Positions 1 through 8,507 of a DNA stretch of 64,000 bases are shown one piece after another. Below the pieces are notes generated by a model. That model saw only the letters and a list, made by a program, of their open reading frames with translations, ran no database searches and was not told the DNA's origin. The stretch spans positions 186,001 through 250,000 of the forward strand of contig NZ_JAPDIR010000002.1 in the NCBI RefSeq assembly GCF_029870595.1, in the 5' to 3' direction. Every line of letters begins with the position of its first letter. The first letter of the stretch is position 1. This DNA is from Sphingomonas sp. CBMAI 2297. Its GTDB lineage: Bacteria; Pseudomonadota; Alphaproteobacteria; Sphingomonadales; Sphingomonadaceae. The position numbers and the translations under genes were made by a program.

Positions 1-23
1 ATTGTTCAGCATGAGAATCCCTT

Positions 24-57
24 TACGCTACATTTGTAGCCTACGCTACATTTGTAG
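24..57 (-). promoter_or_regulatory. Tandem BlaI/MecI-like operator pair
   Basis: Two exact copies of TACGCTACATTTGTAG lie at 24-39 and 42-57. Each contains the dyad CTACA-TT-TGTAG, which fits the TACA-N2-TGTA pattern bound by BlaI/MecI/CopY-family repressors. On the minus strand a purine-rich AAAGGG stretch precedes an ATG at 12, so the pair probably controls a gene that begins at 12 and runs off the left edge. Nothing else is seen in 58-197 apart from the lead into the next gene. The repressor itself is not in the window, so the family assignment is inference. Confidence 0.5.
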
Positions 58-197
58 TGCGCGCAAGCCCCATCGGCGGCGCGCGCGCGGTGCCCGGATA
101 TGCGATGGAATGGCGCCGCCGAGCGACCATTGCTGCCTGGAAACCTTCGCTTTTGCGCAAGGTTTCGTAGAATTGCATCCGCGCAGCGGGGACAGCG

Positions 198-530
198 ATG
201 AACAAGCAGCACGACTATTACCAGGCCCGCGCCGCGCTCCAGCGTGAAATGGCGGCGGAGCTGACGGGCTCCGCTCGCGAACAGCATCTGACCCTGGCGG
301 CGATGTACGAGGCGCTGGCCACCGAGCCGAAGCGCGGATCCGGAACCGGACTTCCGGCCGCGAAGGCGGCGGAGTCCGAAGCGAAGGAGGATGAGCGCGC
401 CTATCTGCAGCGCCGCGCGCGCGAGGAGCGGGCACGCGCGGCGGACAGCGACGATCCCGGCGTACGGCGCATCCGCTTCGAGATGGCGGACGAATATCTC
501 CGGCGGGCGGACGCGCTGAAGCCGCGCTGA
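198..530 (+). CDS. Small charged helical protein of unknown function
   Basis: A 110-residue protein, very rich in Ala, Arg and Glu and apparently helical throughout, with no cysteines, signal peptide or membrane segment. GGGGACA about six bases before the ATG is a usable ribosome binding site. I do not recognise a family. It stands alone between the operator region on its left and the FrnE-like oxidoreductase gene on its right, in the same direction and 58 bases away. Codon use is as GC-rich as its neighbours, which supports real coding. Confidence 0.65.
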   Translation: MNKQHDYYQARAALQREMAAELTGSAREQHLTLAAMYEALATEPKRGSGTGLPAAKAAESEAKEDERAYLQRRAREERARAADSDDPGVRRIRFEMADEYLRRADALKPR

Positions 531-588
531 CATTGCATCGGGACACCCGGTTCCCATCTTGGCGGAGCAAGCCGACAAAGGACCGCCG

Positions 589-1239
589 ATGCCCCGCCCG
601 CTCAAGATCGATTTCGTCTCCGACGTTTCCTGCCCCTGGTGCATCATCGGCCTGAAGGGCCTGGAGGAAGCGCTGGCGCGGACCGGCGATGTCGTCGATG
701 CGCGGATCCATTTCCAGCCGTTCGAGCTCAACCCCGGCATGGCGCCCGAAGGCGAGAATATCGGCGAGCACATCGCGCGGAAATACGGGTCCACGCCCGA
801 GCAGTCGGCGGCGAACCGGGAAATGATCCGCGACCGTGCGGCGGCGCTCGGCTTCACGATGAACGGCTCGGCCGACAGCCGGATCTACAACACGTTCGAC
901 GCGCACCGGCTGCTTCACTGGGCGGCGATCGAGGGCCGCCAGGCGGCGTTGAAGCACGCGCTGTTCGAAGCCTATTTCACCGACCAGCAGGACCCGTCGA
1001 GCCATGACGTCCTGGTCGCCGCCGCGGAACGGGCCGGGCTGGACGGCGCGGCCGCGCGCGAAGTGCTCGCTTCGGGCCGCTATGCCGGCGAGGTCCGCCA
1101 GGCCGAGCAGCTCTGGCAGGGGCGGGGCATCCATTCGGTACCGGCGATCGTCATCGACGACAAATGGCTGATATCGGGCGGCCAGCCGCCCGAGGCCTTC
1201 GAGCAGGCGCTGCGCCAGATCGCGGCCGAGCCCGCCTAG
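589..1239 (+). CDS. DsbA-family thiol oxidoreductase (FrnE-like)
   Basis: A 216-residue cytoplasmic protein of the DsbA/FrnE family, which carries out thiol-disulfide exchange with a thioredoxin-like fold. The redox motif CPWC is at residues 15-18, right after the first beta strand. The cis-proline loop is visible near the C-terminus as SVPAIVI, and between them lies the helical insertion typical of FrnE. No signal peptide is present, unlike periplasmic DsbA. I chose ATG 589 because AAAGGA lies just upstream and the protein then starts with the usual first strand; an in-frame TTG at 559 is less likely. Physiological substrate unknown. Confidence 0.85.
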   Translation: MPRPLKIDFVSDVSCPWCIIGLKGLEEALARTGDVVDARIHFQPFELNPGMAPEGENIGEHIARKYGSTPEQSAANREMIRDRAAALGFTMNGSADSRIYNTFDAHRLLHWAAIEGRQAALKHALFEAYFTDQQDPSSHDVLVAAAERAGLDGAAAREVLASGRYAGEVRQAEQLWQGRGIHSVPAIVIDDKWLISGGQPPEAFEQALRQIAAEPA

Positions 1240-1247
1240 GCACGCAG

Positions 1248-1613
1248 TTACGAGCCGGGCGCACCCGGCGGGTTCTGGCCGCGCGCGCGGAACTGCGCGG
1301 CGGTCATCCGCAGCCGCACGACGTCGCCGTCCAGCCAGGCCTCGCGGGCATAGATGCGCCGTTCCATGAACGGCCGCTCCTGCACGGTGAAGAAGCTGGC
1401 ATTGGGCTCGTAGAAGCCGATGGGCGAGGGAATATGCGCCGTCTCCGCGACCAGCACGCCGTCCGACGCATAGACCTTCATGCCGGTGCGCAGCCTGAGC
1501 ACGGCCGGCGCGGGCGGCGCCTTGGCGGCGGGCTGCGCGGGCCTGGTCGCCTGTTGCGGCGCTTCGTGCGGCGCCGCCGCGAGGCTGGAGAGGATGAGGA
1601 GGACGGCCTGCAT
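1248..1613 (-). CDS. Small exported protein, unknown
   Basis: A 121-residue protein with a short hydrophobic N-terminus (about residues 3-14) that could be a signal sequence, then a Pro/Ala-rich linker to about residue 38. A compact beta-rich domain follows, with alternating hydrophobic residues and a final Arg/Gln/Gly/Pro tail. The middle part (LRTGMKVYASDGVLVAET) looks like the start of a PRC-barrel-type strand pattern, but this is only an impression. It converges on the FrnE-like gene with eight bases between the stops. Confidence 0.6.
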   Translation of the reverse strand: MQAVLLILSSLAAAPHEAPQQATRPAQPAAKAPPAPAVLRLRTGMKVYASDGVLVAETAHIPSPIGFYEPNASFFTVQERPFMERRIYAREAWLDGDVVRLRMTAAQFRARGQNPPGAPGS

Positions 1614-1732
1614 GCAAATGCTCCCTCGAGAACGGCCCCGCCATGGGTGCCCTTTGGGAGACGCTGCTGGCCCGGGGGGGCGCGCGCATCGCCCCTGCGA
1701 CGAAAGCGCGCCCGGCCGCGATCAACGGCCGC

Positions 1733-2596
1733 TCAGCGAACACCGAAGGTCCAGCCTTCGGTGCGCGCCAGCTCCGGGGTGAGGCCGGCGGGCGCCCAGA
1801 GTTCGGGCCGGCCGGCGACATGGCGCAGCCAGGCCGCGCTGAGCATCGCGTCGGTGGCGTGATCGTCGTAGCGGGCGATCGGCGCATGGGCCCGCGAGCC
1901 GAGCGCGGCCAGCATCTCGTCCAGCGTCGCGGCATCGCGGATCTTGGAAATGCCCTTGCGCATGCCCGCGGCCCGCGCGGCGAGCGCGGTGTAGATCTCG
2001 ACCAGCACCGGGCCGTCTCCGGGCAGGGGATCGAAGGGCCAGATCGGCACCCGCCCGCGCAGCCGGTGCAGCACGCGCATGCCGGTGAGGCTCGACTTGC
2101 CGACCTGGGACGCGCCGACCAGGTTGAAGCAGCTATAGGGCGACAGGCGCATCGCCGCCTGGCCATGCTCGCACACCCGGAAGCGGCCGCGGCCGGGCGG
2201 GAACAGGTCGCCGCAATCGCCCATCCGGCGGAAATGGCGCCGCGCCTCGGGATGGTCGACGAAGCTGGTGGCGGCCAGATGCGGGTCTTCGGCGGAGAGT
2301 TGCTCCACCAACTGCCACAATGCGGGCCCGTCGGGCGGGGAGAGCGCCCAGCCGGGGAAATAGGCGCCCGCATCGGCCAGCGGGAAGGCGGGGGAGAGGT
2401 CCAGCCCGATCAGCGCCCGCGTGCCGCGATCCGCCAGCCCGCCCAGCCAGTCGGCAATGTCCTGCCGAGACCAGCCGCGCTCGACCAGTTCGGGCGCGCC
2501 GGTCCCCGACCTCGCATGGGCGACCGCCAGCCCCCGGGGCCGCTCGACCGCCTGGCCCGACCAGTCGATCGCGATGAAATCGGTGAAGGCGGGCAC
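1733..2596 (-). CDS. DUF429-like predicted RNase H-fold protein
   Basis: A 287-residue protein with AIDWSG at residues 9-14, the first-strand acidic motif of RNase H-like folds. A late acidic segment, DDHATDAMLSAAW, near residue 243 matches the conserved C-terminal motif of DUF429-type predicted nucleases. No catalytic role is proven for the family. It is transcribed leftwards, away from the rarA cluster and 29 bases after the YjbR-family gene, so it may be the last gene of that transcript. No signal peptide or membrane segment. The family call is made from motifs alone. Confidence 0.65.
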   Translation of the reverse strand: MPAFTDFIAIDWSGQAVERPRGLAVAHARSGTGAPELVERGWSRQDIADWLGGLADRGTRALIGLDLSPAFPLADAGAYFPGWALSPPDGPALWQLVEQLSAEDPHLAATSFVDHPEARRHFRRMGDCGDLFPPGRGRFRVCEHGQAAMRLSPYSCFNLVGASQVGKSSLTGMRVLHRLRGRVPIWPFDPLPGDGPVLVEIYTALAARAAGMRKGISKIRDAATLDEMLAALGSRAHAPIARYDDHATDAMLSAAWLRHVAGRPELWAPAGLTPELARTEGWTFGVR

Positions 2597-2625
2597 CTAG
2601 TTCCTCGGGGAGGAATGCAGCGCCC

Positions 2626-2973
2626 TCACGGCCGCTCCGCCATCCCCGCCGCGATGCGCTGGGGCTTTTTCGCGCGGTCCCACCAGGCGCGCTGGATGTA
2701 GAGCTCGATCCGCTCGCGGCTCCCGCTGCCGTAGCGCACCAGCAGCATCGGATAGTTGGCGTAATGGGCGGTCTGCCAGAAGGTGTCCGGATCGGTCTCG
2801 AACAATATCTCCTTCTCCGGGTTGGCGACCATCAGCGCGAAGCTGCCCGTTTCGCGCCCGGGCGACATGAAGCCCTTGCCGTTGATCTTGGGGCAAAGCG
2901 TGCCCCACCATTTCTCCATCACCACATCGGGCAGGGTGCGGGCATAGGCGGTGGCGTCTTCCCAGTCCTTCAT
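2626..2973 (-). CDS. MmcQ/YjbR family protein
   Basis: A 115-residue protein of the MmcQ/YjbR family, which has a CyaY-like fold and is annotated as DNA-binding on structural grounds. The hallmark segments are present: an early EKWWGT segment, then FALMV, and a final WDRAKKP before the C-terminal helix. The start at 2973 overlaps the stop of rarA as ATGA, which implies translational coupling; an in-frame start at 3024 would lie inside rarA and is rejected. Gene order suggests co-expression with rarA, although no functional link is established. Confidence 0.85.
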   Translation of the reverse strand: MKDWEDATAYARTLPDVVMEKWWGTLCPKINGKGFMSPGRETGSFALMVANPEKEILFETDPDTFWQTAHYANYPMLLVRYGSGSRERIELYIQRAWWDRAKKPQRIAAGMAERP

Positions 2974-4307
2974 TCGTCCGATCTCCCGCCGCCATCCCGC
3001 CGCTGCTCCCGCATCTCGTTCCACCAGGCGAGCCGCTCGGCGATGCGCTTCTCATGGCCGCGATCGGTGGGGGTATAGAAGGTCTGCGGCGCCATCTCCT
3101 CGGGCCAGTAGTCGTCGCCCGAGAAGCCGCCCTCGGCGTCATGGTCATAGGTATAGCCCTTGCCATAGCCGATGTCCTTCATCAGCCGGGTGGGGGCGTT
3201 GAGGATGTTCTGCGGCGGCATCAGCGAGCCGGTCTCCTTCGCCGCGCGCCATGCCGCCTTCTGCGCCACATAGGCCGCGTTCGATTTGGGCGCGGTGGCG
3301 ACATAGAGACAGGCCTGGGCGATCGCCAGCTCGCCCTCGGGCGAGCCGAGGAACTCGTAGGTGTCCTTGGCCGCGAGGCACTGGACCAGCGCGTTGGGAT
3401 CGGCCAGGCCGATATCCTCCACCGCCATGCGCACCAGCCGGCGCAGCACGAAGAGCGGCTCCTCGCCGGCGGTGAGCATGCGCGCGAGATAATAGAGCGC
3501 CGCCTGGGGGTCGCTGCCGCGCACCGATTTGTGCAGCGCGGAGATCAGGTTGTAATGCCCCTCGCGATCCTTGTCATAGACCGCGACGCGGCGCTGGAGG
3601 AAGCTCGACAGGCCGGCGGGGTCGAGCGGCTGCTCGAAATGGACGGCGAACAGCGTCTCGGCCTGGTTGAGCAGGAAGCGCCCGTCGCCGTCCGCGCTCG
3701 CCACCAGCGCGTCGCGCGCATCGGGGGTGAGGGGCAGGGGGCGCTCCTCGACGGCCTCGGCCCGATCGAGCAGGCGCGTCAGCGCGGCGGGATCGAGCCG
3801 GTGGAGGATCAGCACCTGGGCGCGGCTGAGCACCGCGGCGTTGAGCTCGAAGCTCGGATTCTCGGTGGTCGCGCCGACCAGGGTGACGGTGCCGTCCTCG
3901 ACATAGGGCAGGAAGCCGTCCTGCTGCGAGCGGTTGAACCGGTGGATCTCGTCCACGAACAGGAGCGTGCGCCGGCCGATCCGGGCATATTCCTTCGCCT
4001 CGGCGAACACTTTCTTCAGGTCGGCGACGCCCGAGAAGACCGCGCTGATCGCCACGAAGCGCAAGCCCACCGCGTCGGCGAGCAGGCGGGCGATCGTGGT
4101 CTTGCCGGTGCCGGGCGGGCCCCAGAGGATGATCGACGAGAGCTTGCCCGCCGCCACCATCCGCCCGATCGCGCCCTCGGCCCCGGTCAGATGCTCCTGC
4201 CCCACGACATCCTCGAGCCGCTGCGGGCGCAGGCGATCGGCGAGCGGGCCGGCAGGGCTTTCGGAGGCGCGCGGCGCCTGTTCCTCGGTCGCGAAAAGAT
4301 CAGCCAT
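2970..4307 (-). CDS. rarA: Replication-associated recombination protein A (AAA+ ATPase)
   Basis: RarA/MgsA is an AAA+ ATPase that acts at stalled replication forks together with SSB and RecA. The 445-residue protein has Walker A GPPGTGKT at 63-70, Walker B LLFVDEIHRF near 120, sensor-1 GATTENPSF, and the long C-terminal helical tetramerisation domain ending in LAWWNEM. Length and all domains match the family. I chose ATG 4307 because the protein then opens with the usual short leader before PLADRLRP. The longer frame up to 4541 adds unrelated residues. Confidence 0.95.
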   Translation of the reverse strand: MADLFATEEQAPRASESPAGPLADRLRPQRLEDVVGQEHLTGAEGAIGRMVAAGKLSSIILWGPPGTGKTTIARLLADAVGLRFVAISAVFSGVADLKKVFAEAKEYARIGRRTLLFVDEIHRFNRSQQDGFLPYVEDGTVTLVGATTENPSFELNAAVLSRAQVLILHRLDPAALTRLLDRAEAVEERPLPLTPDARDALVASADGDGRFLLNQAETLFAVHFEQPLDPAGLSSFLQRRVAVYDKDREGHYNLISALHKSVRGSDPQAALYYLARMLTAGEEPLFVLRRLVRMAVEDIGLADPNALVQCLAAKDTYEFLGSPEGELAIAQACLYVATAPKSNAAYVAQKAAWRAAKETGSLMPPQNILNAPTRLMKDIGYGKGYTYDHDAEGGFSGDDYWPEEMAPQTFYTPTDRGHEKRIAERLAWWNEMREQRRDGGGRSDE

Positions 4308-4517
4308 CGCCGGCACAGATAGGGCCGGCGGACCCGTTTTCCCACTGCGGATATCGGCACCGGAAGGTCGCAAAAGCCATGACCTCATCGCGCGCCGCGC
4401 CGTGCCCCACCGCCTTTCCGCGCAGGGCGCCGGCGGAGAAGGGGAGGTCGAGAAGCATGGCGAGAACAATACGGGAACAATGGCGAATGTCAATGTTGAG
4501 GCTTGTAAAGATCGGTT

Positions 4518-4531
4518 TAAGATATATCTTA
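4518..4531. promoter_or_regulatory. Palindromic PadR/YqjI-type operator
   Basis: TAAGATATATCTTA is a perfect 14-base palindrome, 30 bases before the PadR-family start codon. Its AT content stands out sharply in a GC-rich region. PadR regulators commonly bind such AT-rich dyads in their own promoters, so this is most likely the autoregulatory operator. A purine-rich AGGAG follows at about 4551, next to the ATG. No second copy was noticed near rarA, which is divergent. Confidence 0.6.
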
Positions 4532-4560
4532 GAGCCATCAAGAGTCGTACAGGAGATATT

Positions 4561-5157
4561 ATGCGACATCATCATTGCGGCCATCGCGGCATGCATTTCG
4601 GCCGCCGTGGCGGCTTTGGCGGCGGCGCGCCGGACTTCATCATCGGATGGGGCATGGGGCGCGGCGGCTTTGGCGAGCGCGGCGAACGGGGCGGCCGCCG
4701 CCGCATGTTCGACGGCACCGAGCTGCGCCTCATCCTGCTCAAGCTGATCGAGGAGCAGCCGCGCCACGGCTATGACCTGATCCGCGAGATCGAGGAGCGT
4801 TCCGGCGGTGCCTATGCCCCCAGCCCGGGCGTGGTCTATCCGACCCTCACCATGCTCGACGACATGGGGCTGATCGAGGAAAGCAAGAGCGAAGGCGCCA
4901 AGAAGCAGTTCGCGATCACCGAGGCCGGCGCGGCGCATCTCGCCGAGCGGACCGAGGAAGTGGCGGCGCTGTTCGAGCGGCTCCAGCAGCTGGCGGGGCT
5001 GCGCGAGCGGTCCCATGGCGGGCCGATCCGCCGCGCGATGGGCAATCTGCGCGCCGTGCTGCAGGAACGTCTTGCGGGCGAAAGCGTCGATGCCGACATG
5101 CTGCACGGCGTCGCCGAGATCCTCGACGAGGCGGCGCGGAAGATCGAGCGGCTCTGA
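4561..5157 (+). CDS. YqjI-like PadR-family metal-responsive regulator
   Basis: A 198-residue PadR-family repressor. Residues 1-45 form a Gly/Arg/His-rich extension beginning MRHHHCGHRG, as in E. coli YqjI, where the His-rich extension senses nickel and the regulator controls a siderophore-interacting ferric reductase. The winged helix follows (LRLILLKLIEEQPRHGYDL, then SPGVVYPTL and KKQFAIT), and the tail is a helical dimerisation region. ATG 4561 has AGGAG upstream and lies just behind a palindromic operator. The downstream DUF2218 gene is probably co-transcribed. Metal sensing is inferred from the extension. Confidence 0.85.
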   Translation: MRHHHCGHRGMHFGRRGGFGGGAPDFIIGWGMGRGGFGERGERGGRRRMFDGTELRLILLKLIEEQPRHGYDLIREIEERSGGAYAPSPGVVYPTLTMLDDMGLIEESKSEGAKKQFAITEAGAAHLAERTEEVAALFERLQQLAGLRERSHGGPIRRAMGNLRAVLQERLAGESVDADMLHGVAEILDEAARKIERL

Positions 5158-5228
5158 GCCCGGTGCCGCGCATTGAAATGCTGAGGCGGCGGCTCGGGAT
5201 CGTGCCGCCGCCGATGGAGACGAAGCGC

Positions 5229-5552
5229 ATGACGATGACTCTGTTTTCGGCCGAGACGCTGGCCCCCACCGAGCATGGCAGCCGCTACCTGCAGCAGCTG
5301 TGCAAGCACTGGCAGCACAATCTCCAGGTGGAGTTCACGCCGGAGAACGGCACGGTGATCTTCCCCAGGGACGCGCGCGGCGCGGACCATCCGGGCGACG
5401 CGGTGGTGACCTTCAACGTCGCCGAGACCGGGCTCGACATCCGGATCGACGCCAGCTCGTCCGAACAGCTCGAGGGGCTGAAGGGCGCGGTGGAGCGCCA
5501 TCTCGACCGGTTCGCCTTTCGCGAGGACGGGCTGAAATATGATTGGAAATGA
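5229..5552 (+). CDS. DUF2218 family protein
   Basis: A 107-residue DUF2218-family protein. The N-terminus carries the conserved pattern around AETLAPTEHGSRYLQQLCKH, followed by alpha/beta segments ending in FAFREDGLKYDW. In many proteobacteria DUF2218 genes sit beside PadR regulators and siderophore-interacting proteins, so this pair probably belongs to an iron or nickel response; no ferric reductase gene is seen here. ATG 5229 is favoured by GGAGA eleven bases upstream; an ATG at 5214 and another at 5235 are alternatives. Confidence 0.8.
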   Translation: MTMTLFSAETLAPTEHGSRYLQQLCKHWQHNLQVEFTPENGTVIFPRDARGADHPGDAVVTFNVAETGLDIRIDASSSEQLEGLKGAVERHLDRFAFREDGLKYDWK

Positions 5553-5553
5553 A

Positions 5554-5574
5554 GCCCGGGTCGAAAACCCGGGC
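5554..5574 (+). terminator. Hairpin after the DUF2218 gene
   Basis: GCCCGGGT (5554-5561) and ACCCGGGC (5567-5574) form an eight-base-pair stem around a five-base loop, two bases after the stop codon. There is no U-run, so termination is likely but not of the classical intrinsic type. Confidence 0.5.
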
Positions 5575-5597
5575 AAGATCCGGGATTTCCCTCGCCA

Positions 5598-5656
5598 TCC
5601 CGATTTCTTCCGTCATGCCGATTTCTTCCGTCATCCCCGCCTGCGCGGGGATGACG
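5598..5656. repeat. Extragenic palindromic repeat unit
   Basis: Two direct copies of CCGATTTCTTCCGTCAT overlap a perfect 12-base-pair hairpin, CGTCATCCCCGC / GCGGGGATGACG (5629-5640 and 5645-5656, loop CTGC). Elements built around CGTCATCCCCGC are scattered between genes in many sphingomonad genomes. It lies between the convergent DUF2218 and glycosyltransferase genes, in a stretch (5575-5753) that holds nothing else I can identify. Confidence 0.75.
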
Positions 5657-5753
5657 GGCATGGTTTCATAGGTTTGCCTGGATTTTCAGCGCTGGCGCAC
5701 CGGTCTCTTCCGGCGGAACCGCCATCACGCCCATTGCCGGGCCGGCAAAGGGT

Positions 5754-6908
5754 TTATCCCGCCCGCTTCGCGATCGCCTCGAGATAGGCGTCGAGCACCT
5801 TCTGGTTGATCGCGTCCCATTGATAGGTTTCGGCGATCGCGTGCCCGGCCGCGCCCGCGGCCCGCCGCGCATCGTGATTCTCGCAATAATGCTGGATCGC
5901 ATCGGCATAGCGGCTCACCGCGCCCTTGCCGGGATCGACCAGCAGGCCGCTCACATTCTCCTCGACCATGCCGACCGGGCCGACCGCATTGGCGGCGACC
6001 ACCGCCACGCCGGCGGCCATCGCCTCCAGCGTGACGTTGCCGAAGCTCTCGGTGAGGGAGGGATTGAAGAACACGTCCATCGAGGCGACCGCGCGGCCGA
6101 GATCGTCGCCCGCCTGGAAGCCGGCGAACACGGCGTCGGGCACGCGCTCGGCGAACCATTGCTCCGCGGGGCCCTTGCCGATCACGAGCACGCGATGCTT
6201 CACGCCGCGCCGCTGCAGTTCGCCGACCACCTCGGCGAAGATGTCGAGTCCCTTTTCCAGCACCAGCCGGCCGAGGAAGCTCACCGCCACCTCGTCGTCC
6301 GCGATGCCGAGCGAGCGCCGCCATTCGAGGCTGCGGCGCCCCGGATTGAAGCGGTCGTGATTCACGCCGCGCGACCAGATCCGCATCGGCCGCTCGACGC
6401 CCCAGCCGCGCAGCAGCTCCTCCATGCCGCGCCCGGTGGGCAGCACGGTGTCGAATCGGTTGTAGAAGCGCGTGAGCGTCCAGATCAGCAACGGCGTGAC
6501 GAAGCCGATATGGTAATAGGCGGGATAGGTCTCGAACCGGGTATGGACCGAGGCCACCGAGGCGATGTTGTTCCGCCGCGCCCAGGTGACCGCGCGGTGG
6601 CCGAGTATCTCGGGCGCGGAGACATGGACGAGATTGGGCGCGAAGGCTTCCAGATCCGGCAGCACCGCCTTGATGCCCTTGGCGAACTTGTACTCGTCGC
6701 GCCCGCCCGGCACGGGCAGCGCGGGCACGCTCACCAGGTCGCCCGTCGGCGGGAAAGCGGGCGTGTCGGTGGTCGGCGAATAGACGCGGACCTTCACGCC
6801 CTGGTCGAGCAGATAGCCGACGAGCAGGTTGAGCGCCTGGTTCGCGCCGTCGCGGACGTAGTTATAGTTGCCGCTGAACAGTGCGACGCGGAGCTCGGTG
6901 GGCTTCAT
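5754..6908 (-). CDS. GT4-family glycosyltransferase
   Basis: A 384-residue retaining glycosyltransferase of the GT4 (GT1-superfamily) group, similar to bacterial alpha-mannosyl- or glucosyltransferases that act on glycolipids. The N-terminal Rossmann domain opens with ELRVALFSGNYNYVRDGANQ. The C-terminal domain carries the nucleotide-sugar E-x7-E region as NPSLTESFGNVTLEAMAAG. ATG 6908 gives the expected first strand; the frame stays open further upstream but that part is not family-like. It diverges from radA. Acceptor and sugar donor cannot be told from the sequence. Confidence 0.85.
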   Translation of the reverse strand: MKPTELRVALFSGNYNYVRDGANQALNLLVGYLLDQGVKVRVYSPTTDTPAFPPTGDLVSVPALPVPGGRDEYKFAKGIKAVLPDLEAFAPNLVHVSAPEILGHRAVTWARRNNIASVASVHTRFETYPAYYHIGFVTPLLIWTLTRFYNRFDTVLPTGRGMEELLRGWGVERPMRIWSRGVNHDRFNPGRRSLEWRRSLGIADDEVAVSFLGRLVLEKGLDIFAEVVGELQRRGVKHRVLVIGKGPAEQWFAERVPDAVFAGFQAGDDLGRAVASMDVFFNPSLTESFGNVTLEAMAAGVAVVAANAVGPVGMVEENVSGLLVDPGKGAVSRYADAIQHYCENHDARRAAGAAGHAIAETYQWDAINQKVLDAYLEAIAKRAG

Positions 6909-7089
6909 GGCGCGCGCGATACCGTCCGCGAGCGCGAGGGGCAACCTTGGCGCATAGTTCTCCTTTCTGGAGACAGTGTGGAGAAACCGTCGATATCCTG
7001 TGTAGCGGCCCGTTCGCCGCTCTCCGCCGGCCCGCACGCGCGCGTTTGCGCTATTGTTCTCATCTTGTTCTCTCGCTACCTTCCCGGCC

Positions 7090-8460
7090 ATGGCGAAACT
7101 CAAGAAGCGTTATGTCTGCCAGGCCTGTGGCTCGGTTTCCTCGCAATGGGCGGGTCAGTGCTGCGATTGCGGCGAGTGGAACCAGATGGTGGAGGATGCC
7201 GGGGCGGTAGTGACGCCGTTCCAGGCGCGCCACAACCTCCAATCGGGCGGGCGGGCGATCCAGCTGACCGGGCTCAACACCGATATCGCGCTGCCCGAGC
7301 GGACCTCGACCGGCATCGCCGAGTTCGACCGGGCGCTGGGCGGCGGCTTCGTCGAGGGATCGGCCACGCTGATCGGCGGCGATCCCGGCATCGGCAAGTC
7401 GACCCTGCTGCTCCAGGCGGCGGCGCGGATCGCTTCGCGCGGGCTGGCGGTCGCCTATGTCTCGGGCGAGGAGGCGGCGGACCAGGTGCGGCTGCGCGCG
7501 CGGCGGCTCGGCCTGGGCAAGGCGCCGGTGATGCTGGCCGCGGCGACTTCGGTGCGCGACATCCTGACCACGCTGGGCGAGGGGGCGCCGCCTGCGCTGC
7601 TGATCATCGATTCGATCCAGACGATGCATTCGGACCTGATCGAAGGCGCCCCGGGCACGGTGAGCCAGGTGCGCGCCGCATCGGGCGAGCTGATCCGCTT
7701 CGCCAAGGAACGCGGCACCGCGCTGGTGCTGGTCGGCCATGTCACCAAGGACGGCAGCATCGCCGGGCCGCGCGTGCTCGAGCACATGGTCGACACGGTG
7801 CTGGCGTTCGAGGGCGAGCGCAGCCACCAGTATCGCATCCTGCGCGCGGTGAAGAACCGCTTCGGCGGCACCGACGAGATCGGCGTGTTCGCGATGCAGA
7901 CCGAGGGGCTGGAGGAAGTCTCCAATCCCTCGTCGCTGTTCCTCACCGCGCGCGACGAGAATGTGACCGGCACGGTGGTGTTCCCCGCGCTGGAGGGCAC
8001 GCGGCCGGTGCTGATCGAAGTGCAGGCGCTCACCGTGCGGCTGGCGAGCGGCGCGACGCCGCGGCGCGCCGTGGTGGGCTGGGACAGCGGGCGGCTGGCG
8101 ATGATCCTCGCGGTGCTGGAGGCGCGGTGCGGGCTGAGCTTCTCGACCTGCGAAGTCTATCTCAACATCGCCGGCGGCTACCGCGTGCAGGATCCGGCGG
8201 CGGACATGGCGGTGGCGGCGGCGCTCGTCTCGGCGCTGGCCGAGCGGCCGATCCCGGTGGATGCGGTGGTGTTCGGCGAGATCGCGCTGTCGGGCGAGGT
8301 GCGCCCGGTGGCGCATGGCGCGCTGCGCTGCCGCGAGGCGGCGAAGCTCGGCTTCGGCCGCGCGCTCGCCCCGGCCGTGCAGGCGAAGGACAAGGGCGGG
8401 CTGCAGCTGGCGGGGTTCAAGTCGCTCGGCCAGTTCGTCGATCACCTGCTGGGGCGCTGA
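7090..8460 (+). CDS. radA: DNA repair protein RadA
   Basis: RadA is a RecA-like, DnaB-like branch-migration helicase used in recombinational repair. All hallmarks are present in 456 residues: a four-cysteine zinc finger (C10, C13, C24, C27), Walker A in GGDPGIGKST (96-105), the RadA-specific KNRFG motif near residue 257, and the C-terminal Lon-protease-like domain. ATG 7090 puts the zinc finger at the usual distance from the start. A cvpA gene about 1.3 kb downstream matches a common alphaproteobacterial order. Confidence 0.97.
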   Translation: MAKLKKRYVCQACGSVSSQWAGQCCDCGEWNQMVEDAGAVVTPFQARHNLQSGGRAIQLTGLNTDIALPERTSTGIAEFDRALGGGFVEGSATLIGGDPGIGKSTLLLQAAARIASRGLAVAYVSGEEAADQVRLRARRLGLGKAPVMLAAATSVRDILTTLGEGAPPALLIIDSIQTMHSDLIEGAPGTVSQVRAASGELIRFAKERGTALVLVGHVTKDGSIAGPRVLEHMVDTVLAFEGERSHQYRILRAVKNRFGGTDEIGVFAMQTEGLEEVSNPSSLFLTARDENVTGTVVFPALEGTRPVLIEVQALTVRLASGATPRRAVVGWDSGRLAMILAVLEARCGLSFSTCEVYLNIAGGYRVQDPAADMAVAAALVSALAERPIPVDAVVFGEIALSGEVRPVAHGALRCREAAKLGFGRALAPAVQAKDKGGLQLAGFKSLGQFVDHLLGR

Positions 8461-8507
8461 GGCGCTACTCCGTCATTTGCCAAGGGGTTGCAATCGCTTG
8501 CCGGGCC

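Noticed and set aside
46..2373. A 775-codon minus-strand frame
   Set aside because: Composition is Arg/Pro/Ala noise and it crosses four recognised genes in other frames.
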